64,000 nucleotides of DNA, taken from the NCBI GenBank assembly GCA_004794785.1, contig SJOL01005732.1:164900-228899 (forward strand), read 5' to 3'. Source of the DNA: Opisthorchis felineus (Eukaryota; Platyhelminthes; Trematoda; Opisthorchiida; Opisthorchiidae). This document shows positions 62,401 to 64,000 of this stretch, in pieces. Below the pieces are notes generated by a model. It did no database searches, was not told the origin of the DNA, and worked only from the letters and a program-made list of their open reading frames with translations. The position numbers were made by a program, and so were the translations under genes. How positions within the stretch are numbered: position 1 is the stretch's first letter; each line of letters opens with the position of its first letter.

Positions 62401-63910
62401 AAGAAAGATGGGCCCAGATCCCCAAAACGGTCAAGCTAGCTCCATCCAAATGCCGGTGACCAGTGGTCCTGTCGGTTATCCAAAACTGTCTACTAGTGTC
62501 ACGCTTACCTGATGAGGATTAAAGACCTCATATGGTAAGGCTTTTGTGATCTTGTTAAAGTTTAGTAGAAAAATTCGGCGTGTTTGGTACATCGGCATGA
62601 TTGGTGGCCTGGCATCTGATGTTCACACTTTATAACATTAAAATACGTACTCCCATAACGAAACACCCAAAGAACTGGCTCATGGTTGCGCAGGATGTAG
62701 ACGAAGTCAATCATACGTGCTTACTTTACTGCAACGCTTCCATGGACACGCCTATTAACCTGTCGTGTTCAGTTTTCAGCTTCTACTATCTTCAGCAATG
62801 TTATCTAGTTTGAATGTACTCTATTCTCACTCTTCTGACAGCATTGCACAACTTATGGCGTGGACTCTGCCCTCGGTAGACGTCAGTGAATCCATTATAT
62901 TGTTGGAAGAGTCGTCTCGCTGTAATGCTTCTCATTCGTCTGGTATGTCAACGTTGTTTTCTCTCTATCTGGTTCAGCTGGCTCCATTTTCATTTTTCGC
63001 TGTCTCTCAAGCATTCATTCTGTTCATGTTCAGAGCACAGTACTCCCCGTTGGCCACTTTTTCCATCCGGCAGTTAACGCGATTAGCCTCACGCGTCCTC
63101 TTAAGTAGATTCAAGCTAGTAAGTATTGCATTCCTGCATTCCGACAAATAACTTATTTTGAGTGAATTATATTCACTACTCGCCTTGTGTTCATCTGCTT
63201 TACTTATTGTGGATTCACTTAGTGAAATTCAAACCAAACGGCCTCAATTTCCCCTGTAACCGTTTGTCTTATTTTCCCGTTGTGTTTCATTTGCTGCGTT
63301 CTCGATTTTGATGGGCCACTGCACTGATCACTCACTTCTACCACAGAAACCAACGGGTGGAGGCAGCAGTTAATTGGTTTACGCAACGCGTGCTTTCGAA
63401 TGTTGCTCAAGCTAATCGTCAACTCTCCGTCGGTAAACAAAAGGTAGGCTTCCAAATATTCTATGTCGTAAAGTGCTTTCATAACTCATAGAAGCGCCTC
63501 TCGTTTTTCTTACCTGTTGCCTGCTTGTATTATCATCTTTCTTAGGTTTTGCAATGAACTGCTCACTGTGGTGGGATTTGATTGGTTTCATTTGTTTCTT
63601 CGTCCCAACGTTCATCCATCCTCCGTTGTACTGGCTTTCCACCTGTTAATTTTGGTCATACTTAATCCTGACTACTCGGTGACCGGTCCCGATCCACTGG
63701 AAGATTGGTTGCAGGATTTTGCGACGGTCGCTCAGACCAAGTTACCACCATCCACCAAATTACAGCACGACAATAGCGCGAGTGCAGATGGAGTTTTCCT
63801 ACCTAACCCGGACGTAGACGGTTTGGCCGCTTTCCGAACAGGTTGTCCGGCTGGACGGTGGCTACGTGGTTGCGAAGCCTTGCTGAAGCGACAGCACGGT
63901 TTACTTTTGG
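3108..63910 (+). CDS. WDFY3: WDFY3/ALFY (blue cheese) orthologue, 26 coding exons, 3' end beyond window
   Basis: Large cytoplasmic/endomembrane-associated scaffold of the BEACH family. In animals WDFY3 links ubiquitinated aggregates and p62 to the autophagy machinery through C-terminal BEACH, WD40 and FYVE domains. Visible here are about 2,031 codons in 26 exons: armadillo-like N-terminal region (residues 1 to about 1050), ConA-like/LamG-type domain (about 1150-1420) and the conserved central region leading towards BEACH. The chain follows the order of vertebrate WDFY3 throughout, and all 25 internal junctions keep phase. The start at 3108 is chosen because the N-terminus (MNFVRRRPG) resembles the WDFY3 N-terminus (a Met-Asn-x-Val start followed by basic residues), and a conserved HLxRLF motif follows. 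All introns are GT-AG except intron 11 (GC-AG). The PH-BEACH, WD40 and FYVE parts are not in the window. WDFY4 is the vertebrate paralogue; invertebrates are expected to have one gene. Family assignment is confident; function in this animal is inferred. Confidence 0.93.
3308..3431 (+). CDS. WDFY3: WDFY3 exon 2
   Basis: Encodes residues 57-97, starting [16 protein letters not shown], which parallels the VFGNAPPNTMTEKFSD segment of WDFY3, and ending [10 protein letters not shown]. Donor GTTAGT, phase 1. It is followed by the 36-base intron 2 (3432-3467). Confidence 0.9.
3468..3757 (+). CDS. WDFY3: WDFY3 exon 3
   Basis: Encodes residues 98-194. The conserved block is [16 protein letters not shown] then [20 protein letters not shown], a hallmark WDFY3 segment (SVPSTLVKCLYLFFDLPH in vertebrates). 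Armadillo-like helical region. The codon at the exon 2/3 junction is completed as GAA. Ends in phase 0 before GTGTGT. Confidence 0.93.
6010..6842 (-). mobile_element. Penelope-like element, C-terminal part of reverse transcriptase, degraded
   Basis: Reading leftward from 6842, two frames carry the C-terminal half of a Penelope-like RT. The first has [14 protein letters not shown] (family form YVDD, the catalytic aspartates), then [20 protein letters not shown], then LNNHPNCHK. The second has [12 protein letters not shown] and [17 protein letters not shown]. An in-frame stop follows the NHPNCHK block at about 6411-6413, and a frameshift lies near 6340-6350, so the copy is dead. The Tyr of YVDD is Asn. 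The N-terminal RT and the GIY-YIG endonuclease are absent from this piece. Confidence 0.85.
7601..7680 (+). repeat. Short dispersed repeat (copy 1 of 3)
   Basis: Contains CAGTTGAAGAAT near its start and a region ending GTAATTTGCAGATG with GTATTTCG. Similar blocks occur at 9166-9265 and 11088-11145. No coding potential or known family recognised. Here it sits immediately before a SINE fragment. Confidence 0.5.
7707..7821 (+). mobile_element. tRNA-derived SINE, 3' half
   Basis: Matches the body and 3' end of the SINE at 29079: CTTGTCTAGACTTGGGCAAC, then CTCGTGCTTCCTTTGGATGG, then AAAGGGTGTTACAGCTGAAC and a T-rich tail. The tRNA-like head is missing. Confidence 0.75.
7972..8164 (+). CDS. WDFY3: WDFY3 exon 4
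   Basis: Encodes residues 195-258. [20 protein letters not shown] and [12 protein letters not shown] match the EELAQKDDLQLLFSAITSWC and VNVVKYIH segments of WDFY3. Joins exon 3 in phase 0 and ends in phase 1 before GTAGGT. Confidence 0.93.
8165..8697 (+). other. Intron 4 of WDFY3
   Basis: 533 bases, GTAGGT to CGATACAG. Nothing recognisable apart from a short G run near 8229. Confidence 0.85.
8698..8926 (+). CDS. WDFY3: WDFY3 exon 5
   Basis: Encodes residues 259-335. The correct frame reads [20 protein letters not shown] and later [19 protein letters not shown], paralleling WDFY3 SPLEIVEMF and SQTLLDDF. A longer open frame overlapping it (8554-8925) is out of frame. Ends in phase 2 before GTGAGT. 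Confidence 0.9.
9025..9085 (+). repeat. Local duplicated segment, copy A
   Basis: Shares with 9425-9482 the pattern TTTCTCT, then AATTKCACGAYCTGGTYAAYTA. The two copies are about 400 bases apart in the same orientation within intron 5. Confidence 0.5.
9166..9265 (+). repeat. Short dispersed repeat (copy 2 of 3)
   Basis: Contains TTCAGTTGAAGAATATCG and, further on, CTGCAAATGAGTGGATTTCG, paralleling 7601-7680. Lies between the two local duplicates of intron 5. Confidence 0.5.
9425..9482 (+). repeat. Local duplicated segment, copy B
   Basis: Counterpart of 9025-9085: ATTCTCTTGAAATGAAATTG then CACGACCTGGTCAATTAG. Together with copy A it may mark a partial tandem duplication. Confidence 0.5.
10279..10505 (+). 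CDS. WDFY3: WDFY3 exon 6
   Basis: Encodes residues 335-410. After a fluke-specific start ([16 protein letters not shown]) it carries [20 protein letters not shown] and [13 protein letters not shown], matching the YGVSELKPAG and LLPGFAVPQPAG segments of WDFY3. The acceptor after CGTGCAG gives the single base needed to complete the split codon. Ends in phase 1 before GTGAGC. Confidence 0.9.
10673..10856 (-). mobile_element. tRNA-derived SINE, nearly full length
   Basis: Read on the - strand, it begins GGCCGAGATGGTTCAGTGGC (box A-like), continues AGGCGCAAACTTACTGACCG and GTGGTTTGAACCC (good box B), then the body CTGCTCCTGCCTAGG and the 3' end AAAGGGTGCTACAGTTGAAC. It is the clearest copy of the family in the window. 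Confidence 0.85.
11088..11145 (+). repeat. Short dispersed repeat (copy 3 of 3)
   Basis: Contains TTAGTTGAAGAATACCC and ends ATAATTTGCAG, as in the copies at 7601 and 9166. Shorter and more diverged than those. Confidence 0.45.
11656..11861 (+). CDS. WDFY3: WDFY3 exon 7
   Basis: Encodes residues 411-479. [20 protein letters not shown] and [17 protein letters not shown] match WDFY3 SVRNVQAFAVLQNAF and YMADNANYFILESQHTL almost residue for residue. Phase 1 in, phase 0 out before GTATGT. Confidence 0.95.
12849..12867 (+). repeat. G-rich run
   Basis: Nineteen bases made almost entirely of G, broken by two T residues, in intron 7. It could form a G-quadruplex, but nothing links it to a function. 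Confidence 0.5.
14467..14495 (+). repeat. (TA)n microsatellite
   Basis: Uninterrupted AT/TA dinucleotide run of about 29 bases in intron 7. Confidence 0.95.
17179..17276 (+). CDS. WDFY3: WDFY3 exon 8
   Basis: Short exon, residues 480-511. [20 protein letters not shown] matches the KYFEMLEFVVFSLNYIPCK segment of WDFY3, followed by [10 protein letters not shown]. Phase 0 in, phase 2 out before GTAGGT. Identified by homology and splice sites because it is too short to stand out as an open frame. Confidence 0.9.
17277..20142 (+). other. Intron 8 of WDFY3
   Basis: About 2.9 kb, GTAGGT to GTCTACAG. Contains a SINE 5' fragment (18611-18680). The rest, including an 81-codon + strand frame at 18754-18999, is unrecognised. 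Confidence 0.85.
18611..18680 (+). mobile_element. tRNA-derived SINE, partial head and body
   Basis: Reads GGCGCGAACTTACTGACCGG, then GTGGATTGAACCC, then GACTGCCCCTGTCTAGGCC, matching the central part of the SINE at 29079. The box A end and the 3' end are missing. Confidence 0.7.
20143..20351 (+). CDS. WDFY3: WDFY3 exon 9
   Basis: Encodes residues 512-581. [20 protein letters not shown] matches IFKDVFREVGLLEVMVNLLH of WDFY3, followed by RFADLFGDP and a low-complexity Asn-rich tail. Phase 2 in, phase 1 out before GTAGGT. Confidence 0.95.
20530..21240 (-). mobile_element. Penelope-like element, N-terminal part of reverse transcriptase, degraded
   Basis: Reading leftward, the order is [10 protein letters not shown], then [16 protein letters not shown] (family ITxADKGxxVVV), then [20 protein letters not shown] (family RLYGLPKIHKxxxPLRPIVS), then [16 protein letters not shown] sequence and MSLDAV (the motif A region). 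Frames change several times and stops interrupt, so this is a pseudogene fragment. It is complementary in coverage to the piece at 6010-6842. Confidence 0.75.
21936..22060 (+). mobile_element. Penelope-like element, linker between RT and endonuclease
   Basis: Encodes [20 protein letters not shown] then [14 protein letters not shown]. The same segment occurs on the - strand at 41.5-41.7 kb ([20 protein letters not shown]), just upstream of a GIY-YIG remnant there. The endonuclease does not follow here. Confidence 0.65.
23699..23985 (+). CDS. WDFY3: WDFY3 exon 10
   Basis: Encodes residues 582-677, in armadillo-like repeats. [17 protein letters not shown], then [20 protein letters not shown] and [11 protein letters not shown], match WDFY3 FGGARCAHNIVKYPQCRQHA and MGTLLGLMHS. 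The downstream AG of GACAGCAG is used because it supplies the two bases that complete the split codon (GCT). Phase 0 out before GTAAGT. Confidence 0.92.
23986..25119 (+). other. Intron 10 of WDFY3
   Basis: About 1.1 kb, GTAAGT to GTGCTTTAG. No repeat or gene recognised. Confidence 0.85.
25120..25443 (+). CDS. WDFY3: WDFY3 exon 11 (GC donor)
   Basis: Encodes residues 678-785. [20 protein letters not shown] then [13 protein letters not shown] match WDFY3 VLRESHRSRTVFRKVGGFVY. Near the end, [18 protein letters not shown] matches TAAMRYEPANSHFFKTE. Homology stops exactly at GAG, and the next bases are GCAAGT, the classic non-canonical GC donor. The exon is 324 bases, phase 0 in and out. Confidence 0.93.
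25508..25586 (+). other. Possible 79-nt cassette or poison exon
   Basis: Preceded by GTAATTTTCAG and open in phase 0: [20 protein letters not shown] and a short tail, then a weak donor GTTGGG. The reading vaguely resembles the hydrophobic segment at the start of exon 12 ([16 protein letters not shown]). Its length is not a multiple of three, so inclusion would shift exon 12 out of frame. Could also be chance. Confidence 0.25.
27690..28690 (-). mobile_element. RTE-type LINE, internally deleted
   Basis: Read leftward from about 28670: an ORF start ([17 protein letters not shown]), then the beginning of an AP-endonuclease ([33 protein letters not shown]), then directly at about 28300 a pre-RT segment ([18 protein letters not shown] and [14 protein letters not shown]). 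The endonuclease core is missing, so about half the protein has been deleted. Further left, stops and frame changes follow a TLTRE motif near 28000, and the RT itself is not recognisable. Confidence 0.75.
28691..29073 (-). mobile_element. 5' region of the RTE LINE (shared with 1-390)
   Basis: Aligns over its whole length with window positions 1-390. Shared blocks include CACGCGACGGCCGATGTGAC, CCTAGACAGGAGGA and CAACCTGGTATGAGAGACTC. On the - strand it reads straight into the LINE ORF start to its left, so it is the element's 5' region. The SINE at 29079 abuts its other end. Confidence 0.75.
29079..29272 (+). mobile_element. tRNA-derived SINE, nearly full length
   Basis: Starts GGTGAGATAGCTCAGTGGTT, with a box A-like TAGCTCAGTGG at 29089-29099. 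Continues AGGCGCGAACTTACTGACCG, a decayed box B, the body CTGCTCCTGTCTACTC, CTCGTGCTTCCTTTGGATGG and the 3' end AAAGGGTGTTACAACTGAAC, with a T-rich tail. It is SINE-like rather than a tRNA gene because the head is degenerate and a conserved non-tRNA body follows. Confidence 0.85.
30087..30457 (+). CDS. WDFY3: WDFY3 exon 12 (with inserted segment)
   Basis: Encodes residues 786-908. Begins [16 protein letters not shown], matching IQYEKLADAVRFLGCF of WDFY3, and ends [20 protein letters not shown] then NLAVDAYD, matching the TLRHCSKLFIYLYKVATDSFD segment. Between them lie about 76 residues rich in Thr, Pro and Asn, longer than the roughly 27 I recall for vertebrates. Phase 0 in, phase 2 out before GTAAGT. 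Confidence 0.9.
30458..33613 (+). other. Intron 12 of WDFY3
   Basis: About 3.2 kb, GTAAGT to CTACCCAG. Open frames on both strands (for example 32234-32608, -, and 32312-32635, +) overlap each other and show no family motif. No repeat recognised. Confidence 0.85.
33614..33839 (+). CDS. WDFY3: WDFY3 exon 13
   Basis: Encodes residues 909-984. A variable Ser/Lys/Pro-rich linker is followed by [20 protein letters not shown], matching VIIHPGAMLAMLDLLAS of WDFY3, and ILDIDLQ. Acceptor CTACCCAG supplies the one base that completes AAG. Ends in phase 0 before GTATGC. Confidence 0.9.
35110..35250 (+). mobile_element. tRNA-derived SINE, 5'-truncated
   Basis: Starts within the head, AAACTTACTGACCGGAAGG, then box B-like CGTGGTTCGACTTC, CTCGACTGCTCCTGTCTAGG and a diverged body with CTTCGGGTGGC. 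Box A is missing and the 3' end is unclear. Confidence 0.75.
35710..35723 (+). repeat. Target-site duplication, left copy
   Basis: ACCAAATTCAGTCA, identical to 36304-36317, on the 3' side of the RTE copy inserted on the - strand. Confidence 0.85.
35724..36303 (-). mobile_element. RTE-type LINE, 5'-truncated 3' end
   Basis: Read leftward: [35 protein letters not shown], then the 3' region with [19 protein letters not shown] in another frame, ending ACAGCTGACAATGATGA and A residues. Same family as the + strand copy at 1040-2666. The copy is dead, with only the last part of the ORF present. Perfect 14-base direct repeats flank it, marking the insertion boundaries. Confidence 0.88.
36304..36317 (+). 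repeat. Target-site duplication, right copy
   Basis: ACCAAATTCAGTCA, identical to 35710-35723, at the truncated 5' side of the RTE copy. Confidence 0.85.
38159..38355 (+). CDS. WDFY3: WDFY3 exon 14
   Basis: Encodes residues 985-1049. [19 protein letters not shown] matches LQLAVANILQSLVHTERNQQ of WDFY3. [20 protein letters not shown] matches the ALADEDHSLHPPLQRMFE segment. No clear open frame flags it; it was found by homology. Phase 0 in, phase 2 out before GTAAAG. Confidence 0.92.
38356..40137 (+). other. Intron 14 of WDFY3
   Basis: About 1.8 kb, GTAAAG to CCTACTTAG. Nothing recognised on either strand. Confidence 0.85.
40138..40580 (+). CDS. WDFY3: WDFY3 exon 15
   Basis: Encodes residues 1050-1197. 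[12 protein letters not shown] matches [28 protein letters not shown] matches the VPLTRVKCLVSMTTP segment. [20 protein letters not shown] matches [20 protein letters not shown] almost exactly and opens the ConA-like domain. It is the longest exon of the gene seen here (443 bases). Phase 2 in, phase 1 out before GTAGGC. Confidence 0.95.
41184..41810 (-). mobile_element. Penelope-like element, GIY-YIG endonuclease and linker, degraded
   Basis: Read leftward: linker [20 protein letters not shown], then about 41.5 kb [14 protein letters not shown] (the GIY-YIG core, with a YIG that keeps Tyr-Ile-Gly), then [20 protein letters not shown] and [18 protein letters not shown], typical of the C-terminal part. 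Frameshifts separate these blocks. The RT is not attached to this piece. Confidence 0.82.
42382..42918 (-). other. Unassigned 178-codon open frame in intron 15
   Basis: The longest intronic frame not explained by WDFY3 or a recognised transposon. It has a His/Cys-rich N-terminus ([20 protein letters not shown]) but no motif I can name. No transcript signals are seen. It may be chance or an unrecognised repeat, so no function is assigned. Confidence 0.2.
44653..44803 (-). mobile_element. tRNA-derived SINE, 5'-truncated
   Basis: On the - strand: TACTGGCCGGAAGGTCCGTG, ATTCGTACCCGACC (decayed box B), CTTCCTCTGTCTGGGC, CTCGTGCTTCCTTTGGGCGG and a 3' end CACCGAAATGGTGCTACAGC, followed by an (ATT)n tail at about 44640-44652. 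Box A is missing. Confidence 0.8.
45688..45978 (+). CDS. WDFY3: WDFY3 exon 16 (ConA-like domain)
   Basis: Encodes residues 1198-1294. [20 protein letters not shown] matches GERFFPPPSGLSYSSWFCIE of WDFY3, and [20 protein letters not shown] and [10 protein letters not shown] match the next strands. A fluke-specific Ala/Gln/Pro-rich loop ([10 protein letters not shown]) interrupts it. Phase 1 in and out. The donor is GTCTGT, followed by the 91-base intron 16 (45979-46069). Confidence 0.94.
46070..46332 (+). CDS. WDFY3: WDFY3 exon 17 (ConA-like domain)
   Basis: Encodes residues 1295-1382. After a Ser/Thr-rich loop, [20 protein letters not shown] and [15 protein letters not shown] match the GQWHHLVLVMSKGMLKNS and LYIDGQLVNT strands of WDFY3. 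Phase 1 in, phase 0 out before GTAGGT. Confidence 0.93.
46333..48337 (+). other. Intron 17 of WDFY3
   Basis: About 2.0 kb, GTAGGT to CCGCTACAG. Contains an RTE-like 3' ORF fragment (46678-47130). 47131-48337 has no recognised element. Confidence 0.85.
46678..47130 (+). mobile_element. RTE-like LINE, C-terminal ORF remnant of a second subfamily
   Basis: Encodes [40 protein letters not shown] and [10 protein letters not shown]. After a frame change come [20 protein letters not shown] and [13 protein letters not shown]. This parallels the VNLRHLGHRRDISLSVKGRV segment of the copy at 1040-2666 but differs enough to be a separate lineage. Stops and frame changes make it a pseudogene. Confidence 0.75.
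48338..48575 (+). CDS. WDFY3: WDFY3 exon 18 (ConA-like domain end)
   Basis: Encodes residues 1383-1461. [12 protein letters not shown] and [20 protein letters not shown] then [14 protein letters not shown] match WDFY3 LHYVHSTPGGSG, VSTVYAYIGTPPAQRQ and [25 protein letters not shown] matches ELGPNYVGSFQ. Acceptor CCGCTACAG keeps phase 0. The donor GTAAAT after TTTG is preferred over GTTTTT six bases earlier. Confidence 0.92.
48576..49738 (+). other. Intron 18 of WDFY3
   Basis: About 1.16 kb, GTAAAT to CAATTTTCAG. A 98-codon - strand frame at 49016-49312 has no recognised motif. No repeat seen. Confidence 0.85.
49739..49893 (+). CDS. WDFY3: WDFY3 exon 19
   Basis: Encodes residues 1462-1513. 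[20 protein letters not shown] and [17 protein letters not shown] match EEKVSFGLYALSVSSLTVAR and RKVYNKLDSKAIAKQ of WDFY3. Phase 1 in, phase 0 out before GTGTGT. Confidence 0.94.
49894..50478 (+). other. Intron 19 of WDFY3
   Basis: 585 bases, GTGTGT to CTTCCCAAG. Nothing recognised. Confidence 0.85.
50479..50793 (+). CDS. WDFY3: WDFY3 exon 20 (highly conserved central block)
   Basis: Encodes residues 1514-1618 and is the most conserved exon. [20 protein letters not shown], then [20 protein letters not shown], then [20 protein letters not shown] match vertebrate WDFY3 (ENATPVKLIHNSAGHLNG and VAMASDVEGLYAAVKAL). Acceptor CCCAAG. The donor GTCCGC is weak, but homology ends exactly there (GYQ). 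Phase 0 in and out. Confidence 0.96.
50794..53439 (+). other. Intron 20 of WDFY3
   Basis: About 2.6 kb, GTCCGC to CCGGTTCAG. No repeat or gene recognised on either strand. Confidence 0.85.
53440..53556 (+). CDS. WDFY3: WDFY3 exon 21
   Basis: Encodes residues 1619-1657. [20 protein letters not shown] matches LLAMLLKKKRSLLNSHILHL of WDFY3, continuing [19 protein letters not shown]. Short exon found by homology. Phase 0 in and out, donor GTGCGT. Confidence 0.93.
53557..57353 (+). other. Intron 21 of WDFY3
   Basis: About 3.8 kb, GTGCGT to CCATCCTAG. Several short open frames on both strands (for example 56108-56506, -) lack known motifs. No repeat family recognised. Confidence 0.85.
57354..57629 (+). 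CDS. WDFY3: WDFY3 exon 22
   Basis: Encodes residues 1658-1749. [15 protein letters not shown] matches STAFQDLLCDFEVW, and [14 protein letters not shown] matches LFEHFIELLTESS of WDFY3. Between them is a longer acidic stretch than in vertebrates. Phase 0 in. The end is placed at GTAATT, phase 0. Confidence 0.9.
57630..60389 (+). other. Intron 22 of WDFY3
   Basis: About 2.8 kb, GTAATT to CCTCTACAG. A 60-codon frame at 58632-58814 weakly resembles a retroviral-type integrase end. Otherwise nothing recognised. Confidence 0.8.
58632..58814 (+). mobile_element. Possible integrase C-terminal fragment (weak)
   Basis: The frame contains [17 protein letters not shown] followed by basic residues, reminiscent of the hSSTGxSPyexlxG motif near the end of the integrase core in LTR retrotransposons. 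No other integrase or LTR sequence was seen nearby, so this may be chance. Confidence 0.22.
60390..60604 (+). CDS. WDFY3: WDFY3 exon 23 (diverged)
   Basis: Encodes residues 1750-1820. Similarity to WDFY3 is low: [14 protein letters not shown] and [19 protein letters not shown] correspond in position to the LLLTLRDM and VLSFLLQGFPNSNDLLRF helices. It is supported by position, by a good acceptor (CCTCTACAG) and by phase agreement with exons 22 and 24. Ends in phase 2 before GTGCGT. Confidence 0.78.
60605..62772 (+). other. Intron 23 of WDFY3
   Basis: About 2.2 kb, GTGCGT to CGTGTTCAG. Overlapping - strand frames (60660-61453) show no family motif. No repeat recognised. Confidence 0.8.
62773..62942 (+). 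CDS. WDFY3: WDFY3 exon 24
   Basis: Encodes residues 1821-1877, starting [14 protein letters not shown] after the split Arg codon. With exon 23 this gives [13 protein letters not shown], matching LLRFGQFISSTLPTF of WDFY3. The acceptor at 62770-62772 is the one that keeps phase. A later CAG at 62792-62794 would give an immediate stop. Ends in phase 1 before GTATGT. Confidence 0.82.
62943..63346 (+). other. Intron 24 of WDFY3
   Basis: 404 bases, GTATGT to TACCACAG. The first 176 bases stay open in the exon 24 frame and end at a good GTAAGT donor (63119), but that reading would put exon 25 out of frame. It is treated as intron, with alternative use possible. Confidence 0.7.
63347..63443 (+). CDS. 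WDFY3: WDFY3 exon 25
   Basis: Encodes residues 1878-1909. [20 protein letters not shown] matches the LILLRNRLLDILLKLIYTS segment of WDFY3. Phase 1 in, phase 2 out before GTAGGC. The following intron 25 (63444-63545) is 102 bases. Confidence 0.9.
63546..63910 (+). CDS. WDFY3: WDFY3 exon 26 (last in window)
   Basis: Encodes residues 1910-2031. [20 protein letters not shown] and [18 protein letters not shown] match WDFY3 CEELVKTLGFDWIMMFMEE and TTVTAAMRILVVLL. A longer fluke-specific loop follows, then [20 protein letters not shown], matching the GGGWLEQTDSVLTNKIG region. Phase 2 in, phase 1 out before GTAAGT. The gene continues beyond the window. Confidence 0.93.
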
Positions 63911-64000
63911 GTAAGTGCAGCATAGCTTCTCTTGCTCACTATCGCAAGTCATCTCCCATATTGTTTTGCGCATTTGAGCAGTCTGTCTGAATCACTGTCC

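Noticed and set aside
62795..62942. Acceptor CTTCAG at 62789-62794 for exon 24
   Set aside because: With the phase from exon 23 it leads to an immediate stop. The acceptor ending at 62772 keeps the frame and matches the family.
1..64000. CRISPR array, operon, phage or toxin-antitoxin type systems
   Set aside because: No regular spaced repeats or compact gene clusters. The window is an intron-rich eukaryotic locus.

Overview
The window is nuclear DNA from a flatworm, most likely a digenean fluke (liver-fluke-like). This is inferred from one long, intron-rich gene whose first two introns are only 32 and 36 bases, from RTE-type LINE and Penelope-like retroelement debris of the kind common in flukes, and from a dispersed tRNA-derived SINE. 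No bacterial-style operons, rRNA, true tRNA genes or CRISPR arrays were seen. The species cannot be fixed from sequence alone.

The main content is one protein-coding gene on the + strand, the fluke orthologue of WDFY3 (ALFY; blue cheese in Drosophila), a giant BEACH/WD40/FYVE-family scaffold linked in animals to selective autophagy of protein aggregates. I could chain 26 coding exons from the start codon at 3108 to 63910. Every exon-exon junction is phase-consistent, giving about 2,031 codons. They cover the N-terminal armadillo-like region (exons 1-14), the concanavalin-A-like/LamG-type domain (exons 15-18) and the conserved central region before the BEACH domain (exons 19-26). The PH-BEACH, WD40 and FYVE parts must lie to the right, because exon 26 ends in a GTAAGT donor just before the window edge.

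Layout: 1-2666 is a block of RTE LINE remnants ending in a (GAT)n tail. 2667-3107 is the presumed upstream/5' UTR region. 3108-3757 holds exons 1-3, separated by micro-introns. From there single exons of about 0.1-0.45 kb are spaced by introns of about 0.1-5.3 kb. The introns hold the repeats: Penelope-like pieces (6.0-6.8, 20.5-21.2, 21.9-22.1, 41.2-41.8 kb), RTE pieces (27.7-29.07, 35.7-36.3, 46.7-47.1 kb), six SINE copies, a short dispersed repeat in introns 3, 5 and 6, and microsatellites. Much of the remaining intron sequence is unrecognised.

No new multi-gene system was found. The most interesting points are a GC-AG intron after exon 11 followed by a possible 79-nt cassette exon, a lineage-specific insertion in exon 12, an RTE copy with a perfect 14-bp target-site duplication, a 132-bp insertion nested in another RTE copy, and an internally deleted RTE copy. 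Homology calls rest on my memory of the families; no database search was run.
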